Assembly: GCA_963766005.1 (NCBI GenBank)
Contig: CAVXYG010000004.1
Coordinates: 1 to 64,000 of the forward strand
DNA from: CAVXYG01 sp963766005
GTDB taxonomy: Bacteria > Actinomycetota > Actinomycetes > S36-B12 > GCA-2699445
DNA: 64,000 bases
Direction: 5' to 3'
In this document: positions 33,376 to 42,700 of the stretch, piece by piece
Position numbering within the stretch: position 1 is the first letter of the stretch
Layout of the letters: every line of letters begins with the position of its first letter
Notes under the pieces: model-generated
Database searches by the model: none
What the model saw: only the letters and a program-made list of their open reading frames with translations
What the model was told of the DNA's origin: nothing
Program-made: the position numbers and the translations under genes

Positions 33376-34440
33376 GCGTTGCCTCTCTCGCGTTCCCAGA
33401 AACTCGGTCCAACCGGTTCGACAAAGTCCGACAGGGCGATCAGGTAGCCCTCGTCGTCCACGCCGATCGGCAACTGGGGCATGCGTCGGGCGGCGGGGCC
33501 GAACACGACGTTGCCGGAATCCGCCAGGTCGAAGGTCGACTGGTGGCAAGGGCACAGCAGGTGGTGGGTGCGCTGCTCGTACAGCGAGATCGGACAACCG
33601 ACGTGGGTGCAGATCTTGGAGTAGGCGAGGATGCCCTGGTAGCCCCAACCGTCACCCTGCTCGGAGACGACTTCTTCGGGCCGCATCCGGACGAGGATGA
33701 TCGCGGCTTTGGCGCGGGCGTTGAGGTTGTGCGTCTTCCTCCTCGACCTCGGGCAGGCGCTCCGGTACCGCATTGACCAAACCGCCGACCGGGATGTCGG
33801 CTGCCTTCACCGGCTGGTAGGTGATGTCGGAGACGATCCGCTCGCCCGCCTCCCAGATCGTGGACTTCTTCAGCTCAGGCGGTGACGGGCTGCCTTCCGG
33901 TGTCGGCCACAGATCGCGCAGGACCACGACGAAGGGAAGCGGGAGCAGCGCCATGGCGCCGATGAGGGTGCGCCGAATGACGGGGTACTTCGCGAAGCCG
34001 GACTGCTCGACGCCGGCTTCGAAGACCGCCAGCGCTTCCTCGGTGTCGGCTTGGTCGGAACCGATGGGGTGGCGCTCCTGCACAACCTCGACATCGGTCA
34101 TCAGCTTCTTGGCCCAGTGGATGGCGCCGATGCCGATCAACAGGATGGCCCCGCCGATCGTGACACCGAGTGCCAGATGCAGCGCCAGCGGTTGGCCGAG
34201 ACCGGGGATGCGGATGTACTCATCGCCCGGAATGACGAGAAAGGCGATGACCGCGGCGAGTGTGAGCACCATCGACAGCCCGAAGGCGATGGCGACCTGC
34301 CGCTCGGCCCGCTTGGCGGCCCGAGGATCGCGGTCGGTCTGGCGTAGATGATGGGGAGCATCGGCGGCGGGGTGGTACCCCGGGGCGGTCTCCCTGGTCG
34401 CCAGGGAGGTGGAGTCGCTGTGCTCCGGCGATCCTGTCAT
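33372..34440 (-). CDS. qcrA: Rieske iron-sulfur subunit of bcc complex, one frameshift
   Basis: Rieske [2Fe-2S] protein of the cytochrome bcc complex. The N-terminal part from the ATG at 34440 (GAGGAGAAC before it) has three membrane helices, the actinobacterial form: AFGLSMVLTLAAVIAFLV, LALGVTIGGAILLIGIGAI and TLIGAMALLPLPFVVVL. Near 33735, after LPEVEEED, the frame changes to HNLNARAKAAIILVRMRPEE and the Rieske ligands CTHVGCP and CPCHQSTFD, ending at 33372. The span is 3n+1, so one inserted base restores a protein of about 355 residues. Because the subunit is needed for the complex, a sequencing error is the likely cause. Confidence 0.9.
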
Positions 34441-34495
34441 GTTCTCCTCATTCCCGGGCCTTCACGAATCTCGGCCGAGCAGCAATTCGGTGCGG

Positions 34496-35287
34496 TTAGC
34501 GGACGCGGGAGCCGACCCAGATGGCCCCGATGACGAGCAGCCCCATGGCGCCGATCCACAGGAACAGGCCCTCGGTCACGGGGCCGAAGCGCCCGAGTGA
34601 GGCGCCGCCAGGGTCTCGGCCCTGCTGCAGGAAGTCGATGTAGCCGAGGATGCCCTGCTTGTCCTCTTCCGAGAGCGTCGTGTCGGCGAAGATCGGCATG
34701 TTCTGGGGGCCGGTGACCATGGCTTCCCAGATCTCCTGCGGGGTGGACAGCATCAGGGTGGGCGCGTACTTGCCCTCGGTCAGGGCGCCGCCGCCGCCGG
34801 CAGCCTGATGGCACTGCGAGCAGTTGGCACGGAACAGCTCGGCGCCCTCGGCGATGTCAGCATTGGAGAAGTCGAGCTGCTCCTGGGTGGGAATGGCTGG
34901 CCCTGGCGCCAGCGAGGCGACGTAGGCCGCCAGCGCGGCGATCTGCTCCTCGTCGTACTGGGGAGCCTTGCGGCCGGCCTGGAAGCCCGGTGCCGCTAGC
35001 GGCATCCGCCCGGTGGCGACCTGGAAATGCGTGCCCGCGGCACCGGCTCCGATGACGCCCGGCCCGTTGTCGGAGCCCTCGCCGTTGAGGCCGTGGCAGG
35101 AGGAGCAGCCCTCGAGGAACAGCCGCTTGCCCTCCTCGATCTGGGTGGCGGAGGCGACGGTCGTGTCGGCCTCGGCGGATGTGGCGGCGGAGATCCCGGC
35201 GTACGCCGCCCCGGTGAGGACGAGGCCCAGCACGAGGAGGGCGACGCGCGCTGCCGGATGCCGTCTGGAACGGGCGAGTGCAGTCAT
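34496..35287 (-). CDS. qcrC: Di-haem cytochrome c subunit of bcc complex
   Basis: Cytochrome cc that passes electrons directly from the bcc complex to the CuA site of CtaC, replacing soluble cytochrome c. The 263-residue protein has an N-terminal signal-anchor (VALLVLGLVLTGAAYAG), two CxxCH haem motifs (CSSCHG near residue 62 and CSQCHQ near 160) with axial methionines in GRMPLAAP and QNMPIF, and a C-terminal helix (LFLWIGAMGLLVIGAIWVGSR). It lies 46 bases after ctaE and 55 before qcrA on the minus strand. Confidence 0.96.
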   Translation of the reverse strand: MTALARSRRHPAARVALLVLGLVLTGAAYAGISAATSAEADTTVASATQIEEGKRLFLEGCSSCHGLNGEGSDNGPGVIGAGAAGTHFQVATGRMPLAAPGFQAGRKAPQYDEEQIAALAAYVASLAPGPAIPTQEQLDFSNADIAEGAELFRANCSQCHQAAGGGGALTEGKYAPTLMLSTPQEIWEAMVTGPQNMPIFADTTLSEEDKQGILGYIDFLQQGRDPGGASLGRFGPVTEGLFLWIGAMGLLVIGAIWVGSRVR

Positions 35288-35333
35288 GAGTACCTCTCGG
35301 CTAGTCGGTGCGGGGATGCAGCGGTCGCGGCGG

Positions 35334-35939
35334 TCACTGGAGGATGTAGATCATGGCGAACAGCGCGATCCACACCACATCGACGAAGTGCCAGTAGTAC
35401 GAGACCACGATCGCCGAGGTCGCCTGCTCGTGGGTGAACCGTCGAGCCATGTAGGTGCGGGCGAGCACGAAGAGGAAGGCCACCAGGCCGCCGGTCACGT
35501 GCAGGCCGTGGAAGCCGGTCGTCAGGTAGAAGGCGGAGCCGTAGGCGCTGCTGGCCAGTGTCAGGCCGTCCTTCCCGATGAGGGTGGCGTACTCGACGAT
35601 CTGCCCGGAGACGAAGACCGCGCCCATCACGAACGTGACCATGAACCAGCGCCGCAGCTTGACCACATCGCCGCGCTCTGCCGCGAACACGCCCATCTGG
35701 CAGGTCACGGAGCTGAGCACCAGGATGGTGGTGTTCGTCGCGGCGAACGGGATGTTGAGGAACTCCGTCTCCTCGGCCCAGACCTCCGGGTTCACCGAGC
35801 GCAGCGTCAGGTACATCGCGAACAGCCCGGCGAAGAACATCAGTTCGCTGGACAGCCACACGATGGTGCCGACGGCAACCATGTTCGGCCGGTTTGCTGG
35901 GGCGTGGGCGCGCAGCCCGAGTGCTTGTGCGGTAGCCAC
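35334..35939 (-). CDS. ctaE: Cytochrome aa3 oxidase subunit III
   Basis: Membrane subunit III of the aa3 oxidase. The 201-residue five-helix form shows NMVAVGTIVWLSSELMFFAG, LFAMYLTLR, ATNTTILVLSSVTCQMG, TGFHGLHVTGGLVAFLFV and SYYWHFVDVVWIALFAMIY. The start is chosen as the GTG at 35939, matching the usual VATAQALG beginning; 35 more in-frame codons upstream do not resemble the family. There is no convincing ribosome binding site, so the start is moderately certain. It opens the minus-strand operon ctaE-qcrC-qcrA-qcrB and diverges from the regulator-like gene at 36163. Confidence 0.93.
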   Translation of the reverse strand: MATAQALGLRAHAPANRPNMVAVGTIVWLSSELMFFAGLFAMYLTLRSVNPEVWAEETEFLNIPFAATNTTILVLSSVTCQMGVFAAERGDVVKLRRWFMVTFVMGAVFVSGQIVEYATLIGKDGLTLASSAYGSAFYLTTGFHGLHVTGGLVAFLFVLARTYMARRFTHEQATSAIVVSYYWHFVDVVWIALFAMIYILQ

Positions 35940-36162
35940 ATCCGGATTCTGCCAGGCGTGGAATCGCTGCGTGAGCAGACCCCCGGTGTTGCGGTCCAAT
36001 ATTCTGTGTGGGATACCGCACTGGTCGGGTCCGTACCCGCACACCAGCGGTTCCCGCGCCGCGTTGCACGCGTTCGGTCCGGATCGCGATCAGTCGTCGA
36101 GGACCGAGGGATATGCTGGTCGGCAACCGGCGCGCCCCCGGGCCGCAGTCCTTGGGAGAGGC

Positions 36163-36592
36163 ATGAGTCCAGTGACATCTGCGCTTCGGATCCTCGTCTA
36201 CAGCGACGACAGGTCGATGCGCTCAGCGGTGCAGTCGCTGCTGGGTCCGCGGCCCGCTCCGGAGTTGCCGGCAGTCGAGTACGTCGAATGCGCCACGGAG
36301 CCCGTGGTCATCCGGGCGATGGACGCCGGCAACATCGATCTGGCCATCCTCGACGGGGAGGCCGTGCCCGCCGGGGGGATGGGCGTGAGCCGGCAGTTGA
36401 AGGCAGAGATCCACAACTGCCCCCCGATCCTGGTGCTCCTCGCCCGACCGCAGGACCAGTGGCTGGCGAAGTGGTCCCTGGCCGACGCTGCTTCTGGTGA
36501 TGCCCCCGGACCCCCTGACGTTCCCGGAGACCGTCGCTGGCCTGCTGCGCCATCGGGTCGCTGCGTTGCCGCAGCCGACTCCCGGCCGCTGA
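36163..36592 (+). CDS. Response-regulator-like protein between ctaE and trpD, one frameshift
   Basis: Actinobacterial conserved protein with a receiver-like fold. LRILVYSDDRSMRSAVQSLL gives strand 1 and an acidic pair, DLAILDGEAVPAGGMGVSRQ places an aspartate where the phosphorylation site would be, and PPILVLLARPQDQWLAKWSL follows. After about residue 108 (near 36487) the frame changes to LLVMPPDPLTFPETVAGLLR, ending at 36592; the span is 3n+1, so one inserted base. There is no DNA-binding domain, so it acts, if at all, through protein contacts. It is found at this place in other Actinobacteria; role unknown. The ATG follows GGGAGAGG. Confidence 0.72.
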
Positions 36593-36620
36593 CTTCCGGC
36601 CCGTCGCGGCGCTGGCATCC

Positions 36621-36710
36621 CGGCAGCGCCGCAGTACGCCCGACCGCGCAGCGCCGCAGTACCCCCGACCGGCAGCGCCGCAGCACCCCCGACCGGCAGC
36701 GCCGCGAGCA
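36621..36710. repeat. 24/25-bp tandem repeat, about 3.7 copies
   Basis: Units start CGGCAGCGCCGCAGTAC and end CCCGAC. Copies lie at 36621-36644, 36645-36669 (25 bases) and 36670-36693, with a partial copy from 36694. It is non-coding and sits between the regulator-like gene and trpD. Its effect is unknown. Confidence 0.8.
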
Positions 36711-36773
36711 TCGGGCCTCAGATGCCTCGACCGCCCCGACCGGCGGCTCGCCCTCCTCGCTACGCTGCTGCCC

Positions 36774-37835
36774 ATGACGCAGGATTCCTCGGAACGCCTC
36801 GGTTGGGCCGACGTGCTGACCGGCCTCCTCGACGGTCGCGAGCTGCGGCCGCTGCGAGCCGAGTGGGCCATGGAGCAGGTGATGAGCGGTGACGCGACAC
36901 CCGGCCAGATCGGGGCCTTCCTGACCGCGCTGCGCGCCAAGGGCGTGACCGCTGCCGAGATCGCGACCTTCGTCGACACGATGCTCCGGCACGCCCGTCC
37001 GTTGGCCGGCGGATCGACCGCGGTGGACACCTGCGGTACCGGCGGCGATGCCTCCGGCACGGTGAACCTTTCCAGTATGGCTGCCGTGGTGGCGGCGGCC
37101 ACCGGACAGCGCGTGGTCAAGCACGGCAACCGCGCGGCGTCGTCGAAGTCCGGCTCCGCGGACGTGCTCGAAGCGCTGGGCATCAGCCTGACGCTGCCAC
37201 CGGATGCCGTCGAGGACTGCTTGGGGCGGGTCGGCATCACGTTCTGCTTCGCTCCCGTGTTCCATCCTGCGATGAAGTACGCCGGCCCGGTACGCCGCGA
37301 CCTCGGTATCCCGACGGTGTTCAACATCTTGGGGCCGCTGGCCAACCCTGCACGGCCGCGGGCGCAGCTGGTCGGCGTCGCGGATCGGGCGATGGCTCCG
37401 ATCGTGGCCGAGGCGCTGGCGCTGCGCGGGACCTCAGCGCTGGTCGTGCGAGGCGAGGACGGGCTCGACGAGATCACCACGACCGCTCCCACCACGGTCT
37501 GGGACGCGACCGGCGACGCCGTCGTCGAGTCCCGGGTCGATACCGCGGATTTCGGGGTGCCACGGCCCGCCCCGGGCGCGTTGCAGGGGGGCGACGCCGC
37601 ATTCAACGCTGCCGTCGCCCGCGCCGTCTTCGCCGATGACAGCGCGGTCGGCGCGGTGATCGATGCGGTCTGCGTGAACGCCGGAGCGGCACTGGTCGCC
37701 GCGGGCGAGATGGACGGCGAGAGCCTGACCGCACGCCTAGCCGCCGGCTACGCTCGGGCTCGCTCCGCGGTCGCCGACGGGTCGGCCGCCGAGACGCTGC
37801 GCCGTTGGGTCGAGGTCTCGGGCTCGCTGGGCTAG
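36774..37835 (+). CDS. trpD: Anthranilate phosphoribosyltransferase
   Basis: Second step of tryptophan synthesis: anthranilate plus PRPP gives phosphoribosyl-anthranilate. The 353-residue protein has the PRPP/Mg loop VDTCGTGGDASGTVNLSS, KHGNRAASSKSGSADVLEALG, FCFAPVFHPAMKYAGPVRRDLG, TVFNILGPLANPARP and the DE metal motif in GEDGLDEIT. It stands apart from other trp genes, as in mycobacteria, next to the cytochrome locus. It converges with the DEDD exonuclease gene, with only 16 bases between stops. Confidence 0.96.
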   Translation: MTQDSSERLGWADVLTGLLDGRELRPLRAEWAMEQVMSGDATPGQIGAFLTALRAKGVTAAEIATFVDTMLRHARPLAGGSTAVDTCGTGGDASGTVNLSSMAAVVAAATGQRVVKHGNRAASSKSGSADVLEALGISLTLPPDAVEDCLGRVGITFCFAPVFHPAMKYAGPVRRDLGIPTVFNILGPLANPARPRAQLVGVADRAMAPIVAEALALRGTSALVVRGEDGLDEITTTAPTTVWDATGDAVVESRVDTADFGVPRPAPGALQGGDAAFNAAVARAVFADDSAVGAVIDAVCVNAGAALVAAGEMDGESLTARLAAGYARARSAVADGSAAETLRRWVEVSGSLG

Positions 37836-37851
37836 GGCGGCGGCGTCGCCG

Positions 37852-39687
37852 TCAGGCCGGAGCGGCGGCGATTCTCGTCACCGTTGCCGGACCGCGGCCC
37901 CGCGGACGACCGCTACCCGGCAAGGCGCCCGCGGCAGCGCGGTCCGCGGATTCAGCAGCCGCGTCGCGTGCGGCGCTCAATCGCCGATGCACTCGGTGCG
38001 CCGAGGTCAGCGGCATCGTCAGCTCCGGCTCGGCCACGACGAGGCGGCTCCCGGGCTCGCCGAGCCACCGGTTGATGTGGCTCAGTTCCGTCATGCTCGC
38101 TGCCGGCTGCCCGCCGATCGGGCGGCTCGGCTCCTCCCCGCTGGCCTGGAGCTGCGCCACCACCTCGCGGGGATCCCTGCCTCGCGGGGCCACTCCAGCA
38201 GCGGAGAGTCGGCCGAAGCGGACGACGTGAATCTGCCAGCCCGACTCCGCCGTGGGCTGGGCGGCGACGAGCTCGCGGCACCGGGCGAGCATCGCGTACC
38301 GATGGCTCGCGGTGACGGCCGACGCCAACTCCTGCAAGGCGTCGCGCCACTGCCGGGCCCGTTCGAAATCGCTGCGGGAGGCATAGGTCCGCGCGGCGCC
38401 CAGCATCTGGTCGGCCACGCCGTCGAACTCGCCGTCCCAGCATCGTGCGACCTGTTCCACGACGGCGAGGTAGGCAGCGTGGTCGATGCTGCCGTCGCAG
38501 GGCGCCAGGCAGTGGCCCAGGGCGGCAGCCGCGCATGCCGATGACGCCGGTCGCAGCGGCAGCCGCTGGGTGCAGGAACGAATGGGGAAGGCGCGGTGGA
38601 GCGCATCCACCACGCGAACCGCGGCGCGGCGGTTCGGGAGCGGACCCAGGTACTGCGCGCCGTCGTCGCGGTCGGCGCCCGGCCGCTGCACGATCGACAA
38701 CCTGGGAAAGGGCTCCACCGTGAGCTTGACCCACGACTGTCGCTCCGGGAAGCGGGAGCGCCGGTTGTACGGGGGCTTGTGCGCCGCCAGCAGGCGCGTC
38801 TCGCGGACGGCCGCCTCCAGCGCGGTGGCGCATTCCAGGGCAGTCACGCGAGCCGTCAGCCCCACCATCTCGGTCATGCGCGGGCGCCGCTCAGCCGCCG
38901 AGAAGTAGGTGCGCACCCGGGAGCGGACGTTGCGCGAGGTGCCGATGTACAGCGGTCGGTCCTGGGCATCGAGGAACTGGTACACCCCCGGGCCTTCGGG
39001 CAAGCCGTCGGCCAGGGAGCGCTTACGACGCCGTTCCGGGGAGACGCGCCGCGTGAGCCCGGCGAGCTCCTCCACCGTGGCGATCCCCAGATCGCCGACG
39101 CGGCCGATCAGGTAGTGGAGCACGTCGACGGTCGCCCGGGCGTCTGCCAGGGCCCGGTGGCAGGGCTGCGTCTCGGAACGCACCAGGCGGGCCAGTGTCG
39201 CCAGCCGGTGGTTCGGCACTTCGTCGCGATGCAGCACGGCCCGGGCGATCCGTGCGGTATCGAGCACGGTCGGGGCGGGCCAGGGCAGATCGTGCTGGCG
39301 GCAGGCGCCGCGCAGGAATCCGGTGTCGTAGGGGGCGTTGTGCGCCACGAGCACCGCCCCGGCGCTGAACTCCAGGAACGCCGCCACGGCGCCGGCCACG
39401 CTCGGGGCGGTCGCGACGTCGGTGTCGGTGATCCCCGTCAGCGAGACGATGAGCGCCGGGATGGGAAGACCCGGGTTGACCAGCGTCTGGAACTCGCCGA
39501 GCACCTCGCCGCCCCGCACCTTCACCGCACCGATCTCGGTGATCTGTCCCAGGGAGGGGCTGCCTCCGGTGGTCTCCAGGTCGACCACGACGAGCGTGGT
39601 CGTGGCCAACGGCGCGCCGAGGTCGCTGAAGGAGGTCTGCACCGGCTCGTCGTCGGAGCGGCGAGCCCAAGTCACCGTGCCAGTCAC
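37852..39687 (-). CDS. DEDD exonuclease / GIY-YIG (UvrC-like) fusion protein
   Basis: A 611-residue two-part nuclease. The N-terminal DEDD (DnaQ/epsilon-like) 3'-5' exonuclease domain (about 28-190) has LVVVDLETTGGSP (DxE), VLVAHNAPYDTGFL and HRALADARATVDVL. A UvrC-like GIY-YIG domain (about 225-310) follows with GPGVYQFLDAQDRPLYIGTS and RVRTYFSAAERRPRM, and the rest resembles the UvrC middle region (ETRLLAAHKPPYNRRSRFPE) without a helix-hairpin-helix end. Actinobacteria keep it next to trpD. It probably acts in DNA repair; the substrate is not established for this window's protein. Confidence 0.9.
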   Translation of the reverse strand: MTGTVTWARRSDDEPVQTSFSDLGAPLATTTLVVVDLETTGGSPSLGQITEIGAVKVRGGEVLGEFQTLVNPGLPIPALIVSLTGITDTDVATAPSVAGAVAAFLEFSAGAVLVAHNAPYDTGFLRGACRQHDLPWPAPTVLDTARIARAVLHRDEVPNHRLATLARLVRSETQPCHRALADARATVDVLHYLIGRVGDLGIATVEELAGLTRRVSPERRRKRSLADGLPEGPGVYQFLDAQDRPLYIGTSRNVRSRVRTYFSAAERRPRMTEMVGLTARVTALECATALEAAVRETRLLAAHKPPYNRRSRFPERQSWVKLTVEPFPRLSIVQRPGADRDDGAQYLGPLPNRRAAVRVVDALHRAFPIRSCTQRLPLRPASSACAAAALGHCLAPCDGSIDHAAYLAVVEQVARCWDGEFDGVADQMLGAARTYASRSDFERARQWRDALQELASAVTASHRYAMLARCRELVAAQPTAESGWQIHVVRFGRLSAAGVAPRGRDPREVVAQLQASGEEPSRPIGGQPAASMTELSHINRWLGEPGSRLVVAEPELTMPLTSAHRVHRRLSAARDAAAESADRAAAGALPGSGRPRGRGPATVTRIAAAPA

Positions 39688-39747
39688 ACGCCAGACCGTA
39701 GGCTAGGGGCCCGACGCATCCGCGTCGACGCACCGAGGAGGGCCCCG

Positions 39748-40011
39748 ATGGCACTGAGCCTGCCGACGGCCGAGACCAGGTGGCGCTGCAGCCATTGCGG
39801 CAACCTCACCCGGTTCGACGTCGAACGCCGGCGCCGCACCGAGGAGTTCTGGCACATGGACCTCGCGGGCCAGCCGGAGGTCGAGCAGGTGGTGGTCCTG
39901 GACGAGGAGATCCTGCGGGTGCGGTGTCGCTGGTGCGGCGCGGATGACGGCGTCCGCGAGATCCCCCGGCCGGAGAGCGAGACGGACCGGGGCCCCGGCG
40001 GAACGCCGTGA
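39748..40011 (+). CDS. Small zinc-ribbon-like conserved protein
   Basis: An 87-residue actinobacterial protein. It has WRCSHCGNLTRFDVERRRRTEEFWH near the N-terminus and RVRCRWCGADDGVREIPRP near the C-terminus, so two CxxC pairs likely bind one zinc. In between is an acidic strand with EVEQVVVLDEEIL. Function unknown; its conserved neighbourhood with the NYN-domain gene suggests a nucleic-acid link. The ATG at 39748 follows GAGGAGGGCCCCG. Its TGA overlaps the GTG of the next gene (GTGA). Confidence 0.8.
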   Translation: MALSLPTAETRWRCSHCGNLTRFDVERRRRTEEFWHMDLAGQPEVEQVVVLDEEILRVRCRWCGADDGVREIPRPESETDRGPGGTP

Positions 40012-41456
40012 CGACGGAGTCGGGCGACTCCAACCGCGACGTGGTGCCGGACAACGCGCCACAGCATCATGGCCAACTCGAGGAAGGCGCCCCACAGTCG
40101 GACCCCGCGGAGGTCTTGGCCGCCGGACGGACCCCCGTGGACGATGCCGGCAACGCTGATCCGGATGCCGACCAGGTCATGCCCGGGGACGCAGGGCAGG
40201 ACCCTCGCCTGCCGCAACCGGTGGCCAACCGCGTCGCGCAGTTGGCGGTCCAGGCGGTGCACGCGTTACCTCCCACTGACGTTCCCGCCGCCATGCGGTT
40301 CGCCCTGGGCTGGCGTCGCCGCGGGCCGCTGCCGACCCGGTTCGCGCACCGGGTGCTTGCCGCGCTGGCGCAGGACGAGGGTCTGCGCGCACGCATCGGG
40401 TCTCACCTGGCCGGTGAGGGGACGGCTGTCGGCGAGGAGATGGCCGAGGGGTCCGGCGGCGGCGACCCTGTCACCGGCGCCGCGATGCTGTACCTCAGCC
40501 GCCCCGAGCATTGGCAGCGGGACCTGTCCGCTGCGCTCTCGGCCACCGCGACGCAGCCCGCACAGGCCGACGAGCTCGTCGCGGCGCAGCAGCAGGCCGC
40601 CGACCTGCGCACGAGGCTGGAGCGACTGCAGCAGCGCCGGGAGCAGGAGGCCGCGACCGCGAAGCGGGACCAGGCGGAGGTGCGCACCAAGCTCTCCGGG
40701 CAGATCGAGCGGCTGCGGGAGGAGCTCAGGGCCCTGCGGGGGGAGTCGGAGCGCCTGGCCAGCGAGCTGGAGCAGTCACGGCGCGCGGCGTCGGATCTCG
40801 ACCGGGAGGTGCGACGGCTGCGGAGTCGACTCGACAGCGCACAGTCGGCTGCGGAGCAGGCCAAAGGGGCCGACCGCAGTGCTCGGCTGCTCGCCAACGC
40901 GAGGGTCAAGGCGCTGCTGGAGGTGCTGGGCGAGGCGGCAGCAGGGCTGGCCGAGGAGCTGCGGCTGCCGGCGTCGACCACAGCGCCGGCCGAGCACGTG
41001 GCCGCGGTGGAGCCCGCGCAGCCGACCGTGAGCAAGCGGATTCACACCGCGGAGGACCTCACGCAGGCGCTGACCCTGCCGCGCTGCCACCTGCTGGTGG
41101 ACGGGTACAACATCACCAAGGGTGCCTGGGCGTCGGCGCCGCTGCAGCAGCAGCGGGACCGGCTCGTGACAGCCCTGGCGCCTCTGGCGGCCCGGACCCG
41201 CGCCGAGGTGACGGTCGTCTTCGACGGCGCGGAGGTGGGTCCGGTCCCTGCGGCACCCACGGCCAAGGGCGTCCGCGTGCGGTTCTCCCCGCCGGGCGAG
41301 GTCGCCGATCGCGTCATCGTCCGGATGGTCGCCGCGGAGCCGACGGGCCGACCGGTCGTCGTGGCCAGCAGCGACGCGGCGCTCTGCTCCGGCGCCCGCT
41401 CCGCCGGTGGTCGCACTGCCGATCGCGAGGTGCTGCTGGCCGCGCTGGGGGTATAG
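40008..41456 (+). CDS. NYN-domain (YacP-like) RNA-binding/ribonuclease protein with coiled coil
   Basis: A 482-residue protein. The first 65 residues are acidic and disordered, a helical region follows (about 66-175, with PAAMRFALGWRRRGPLPTRFA), and then a long coiled coil (about 180-300) rich in R/E/Q/A (RLERLQQRREQEAATAKRDQ and similar). The C-terminal NYN/YacP PIN-like domain starts CHLLVDGYNITKGAWA, with EVTVVFDGAEVG and VVVASSDAALCSGARSAGG as likely metal-site aspartates. NYN domains are RNases or RNA-processing factors. It is coupled by overlap to the zinc-ribbon gene. Confidence 0.88.
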   Translation: MTTESGDSNRDVVPDNAPQHHGQLEEGAPQSDPAEVLAAGRTPVDDAGNADPDADQVMPGDAGQDPRLPQPVANRVAQLAVQAVHALPPTDVPAAMRFALGWRRRGPLPTRFAHRVLAALAQDEGLRARIGSHLAGEGTAVGEEMAEGSGGGDPVTGAAMLYLSRPEHWQRDLSAALSATATQPAQADELVAAQQQAADLRTRLERLQQRREQEAATAKRDQAEVRTKLSGQIERLREELRALRGESERLASELEQSRRAASDLDREVRRLRSRLDSAQSAAEQAKGADRSARLLANARVKALLEVLGEAAAGLAEELRLPASTTAPAEHVAAVEPAQPTVSKRIHTAEDLTQALTLPRCHLLVDGYNITKGAWASAPLQQQRDRLVTALAPLAARTRAEVTVVFDGAEVGPVPAAPTAKGVRVRFSPPGEVADRVIVRMVAAEPTGRPVVVASSDAALCSGARSAGGRTADREVLLAALGV

Positions 41457-41464
41457 CACCTCGG

Positions 41465-42535
41465 CTACCCGATCGCCCTCACCCTGCCGGCCATCGTGAA
41501 GCGGTCGACGTACCAGGCCCCGGAGATCGCGTCCACGGCGATGCCCCGCCGCGGGTTGACCGCATGCACCATCCGGCCGCTGCCCAGGAAGATGGCCACG
41601 TGGTGCGCCTCGCGCCCAAAGTAGAACAGCAGGTCGCCGGGCAGCGCCGCTGAGAGCGGGATCGGATCGACGAGGCGGACTTGCGCCCCGGTGAAGGAGG
41701 GCAGCCTGATCCCCGCGCTGGCGTAGGCAGCGGTGACCAATCCGCTGCAGTCGAACGCCTGCGGCCCCTCGGCGCCCAGGACGTAGCGTCCGCCGACTTG
41801 GTCGAGCGCGAAGGCCACGATGCGCTGGCGCCGCTGGTCGGCCGGATCTGCCGGAGCGGATGCAGCAGCCAGATCGTGCTCGGCGGCGGCTCGCTGCTGC
41901 TCCGCCGCGCTGCGCTCCTGACGACGCAGCTGCACCAGCTCGGCTGCGCGGCGGCGTTCGAGCGCTTCGACCAGGGTCCTGGCCTCGGCCAACGCCGAGC
42001 GCGCCTCGGTACGGAAGCGGGCAGCGTCGGCTCGCAGCCGTGCCGCCGAGGCCTCGTGCTCGGCGATGACGGCCCGCGTGCGGCGCAGTTCGGCCTCCCG
42101 CCGCCGATCCACGGCGAGGTCTGCGGAGACCGCGTCGGAGACCCGTCGCAAGGACTGCAGGCCGGCGGCGAACTGCGCCCCGTCGTCGGACAGCAGGAGG
42201 ACGAGCGCGGCATCCATGCCCCCGGCCGCGTAGCTGGCTCGAGCCGCTCGCCCCGCGGCGCGCCTGGCCTCGGCCACGGCCGCGCGTTGCTCTGTCAGCT
42301 GGGCACTGCGACGCGCGAGCTGGGCCGCGACTTCGTTGAGGCGGGCATCGGCGGTACGGAACTGCTCGTAGGCGGACTCCGCCTGCGACTGCGCCGCTTC
42401 GACCTCGGCCATCGCCGCGGCCAGGTCCGACTCGGTGTCGGAGCGCGCCGGGGCGGCAATCGAAGCCAGGAGCAGCGCGATCGCCGCGCCGCACACCAAA
42501 GCTGTCCTCGCCGCAGACGCCGACGATGCGCTCAT
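41465..42535 (-). CDS. NlpC/P60 peptidoglycan endopeptidase (RipA-like)
   Basis: Secreted cell-wall hydrolase of 356 residues. The signal peptide (TALVCGAAIALLLASIAAPARS) is followed by a long coiled coil (about 33-230, Ala/Arg/Glu-rich, a RipA-type autoinhibitory helical domain) and the NlpC/P60 domain (about 240-356). The catalytic cysteine is in FDCSGLVTAAYASAGI, the histidine in GREAHHVAIFLGSG, and a polar third residue in GRMVHAVNP. It converges with the NYN gene, eight bases apart. Members of this family cleave the D-Glu-mDAP bond and help daughter-cell separation. Confidence 0.93.
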   Translation of the reverse strand: MSASSASAARTALVCGAAIALLLASIAAPARSDTESDLAAAMAEVEAAQSQAESAYEQFRTADARLNEVAAQLARRSAQLTEQRAAVAEARRAAGRAARASYAAGGMDAALVLLLSDDGAQFAAGLQSLRRVSDAVSADLAVDRRREAELRRTRAVIAEHEASAARLRADAARFRTEARSALAEARTLVEALERRRAAELVQLRRQERSAAEQQRAAAEHDLAAASAPADPADQRRQRIVAFALDQVGGRYVLGAEGPQAFDCSGLVTAAYASAGIRLPSFTGAQVRLVDPIPLSAALPGDLLFYFGREAHHVAIFLGSGRMVHAVNPRRGIAVDAISGAWYVDRFTMAGRVRAIG

Positions 42536-42700
42536 GTCGCGGCACGCTAGCAGCGGGGCGGCCGGGGTCGCTGCGCCGGCGAGCGTCCGAACGGGGGAAT
42601 CCGCGTGCCGGTGTGCTGTCGGAGGCGGGTCCTACGGTGCGGGAAATGGACGGTGGCGGGACGTAGCGCCGTCCTGGAGATCGAGGAGAGCGAGGTCCTG

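Noticed and set aside
31501..33447. Long plus-strand open frame opposite qcrB
   Set aside because: Antisense shadow of a strongly conserved cytochrome b gene; the translation is charged low-complexity sequence with no motif.
36621..36710. Tandem repeat as a possible CRISPR
   Set aside because: Units are contiguous without spacers, so this is a simple tandem repeat.
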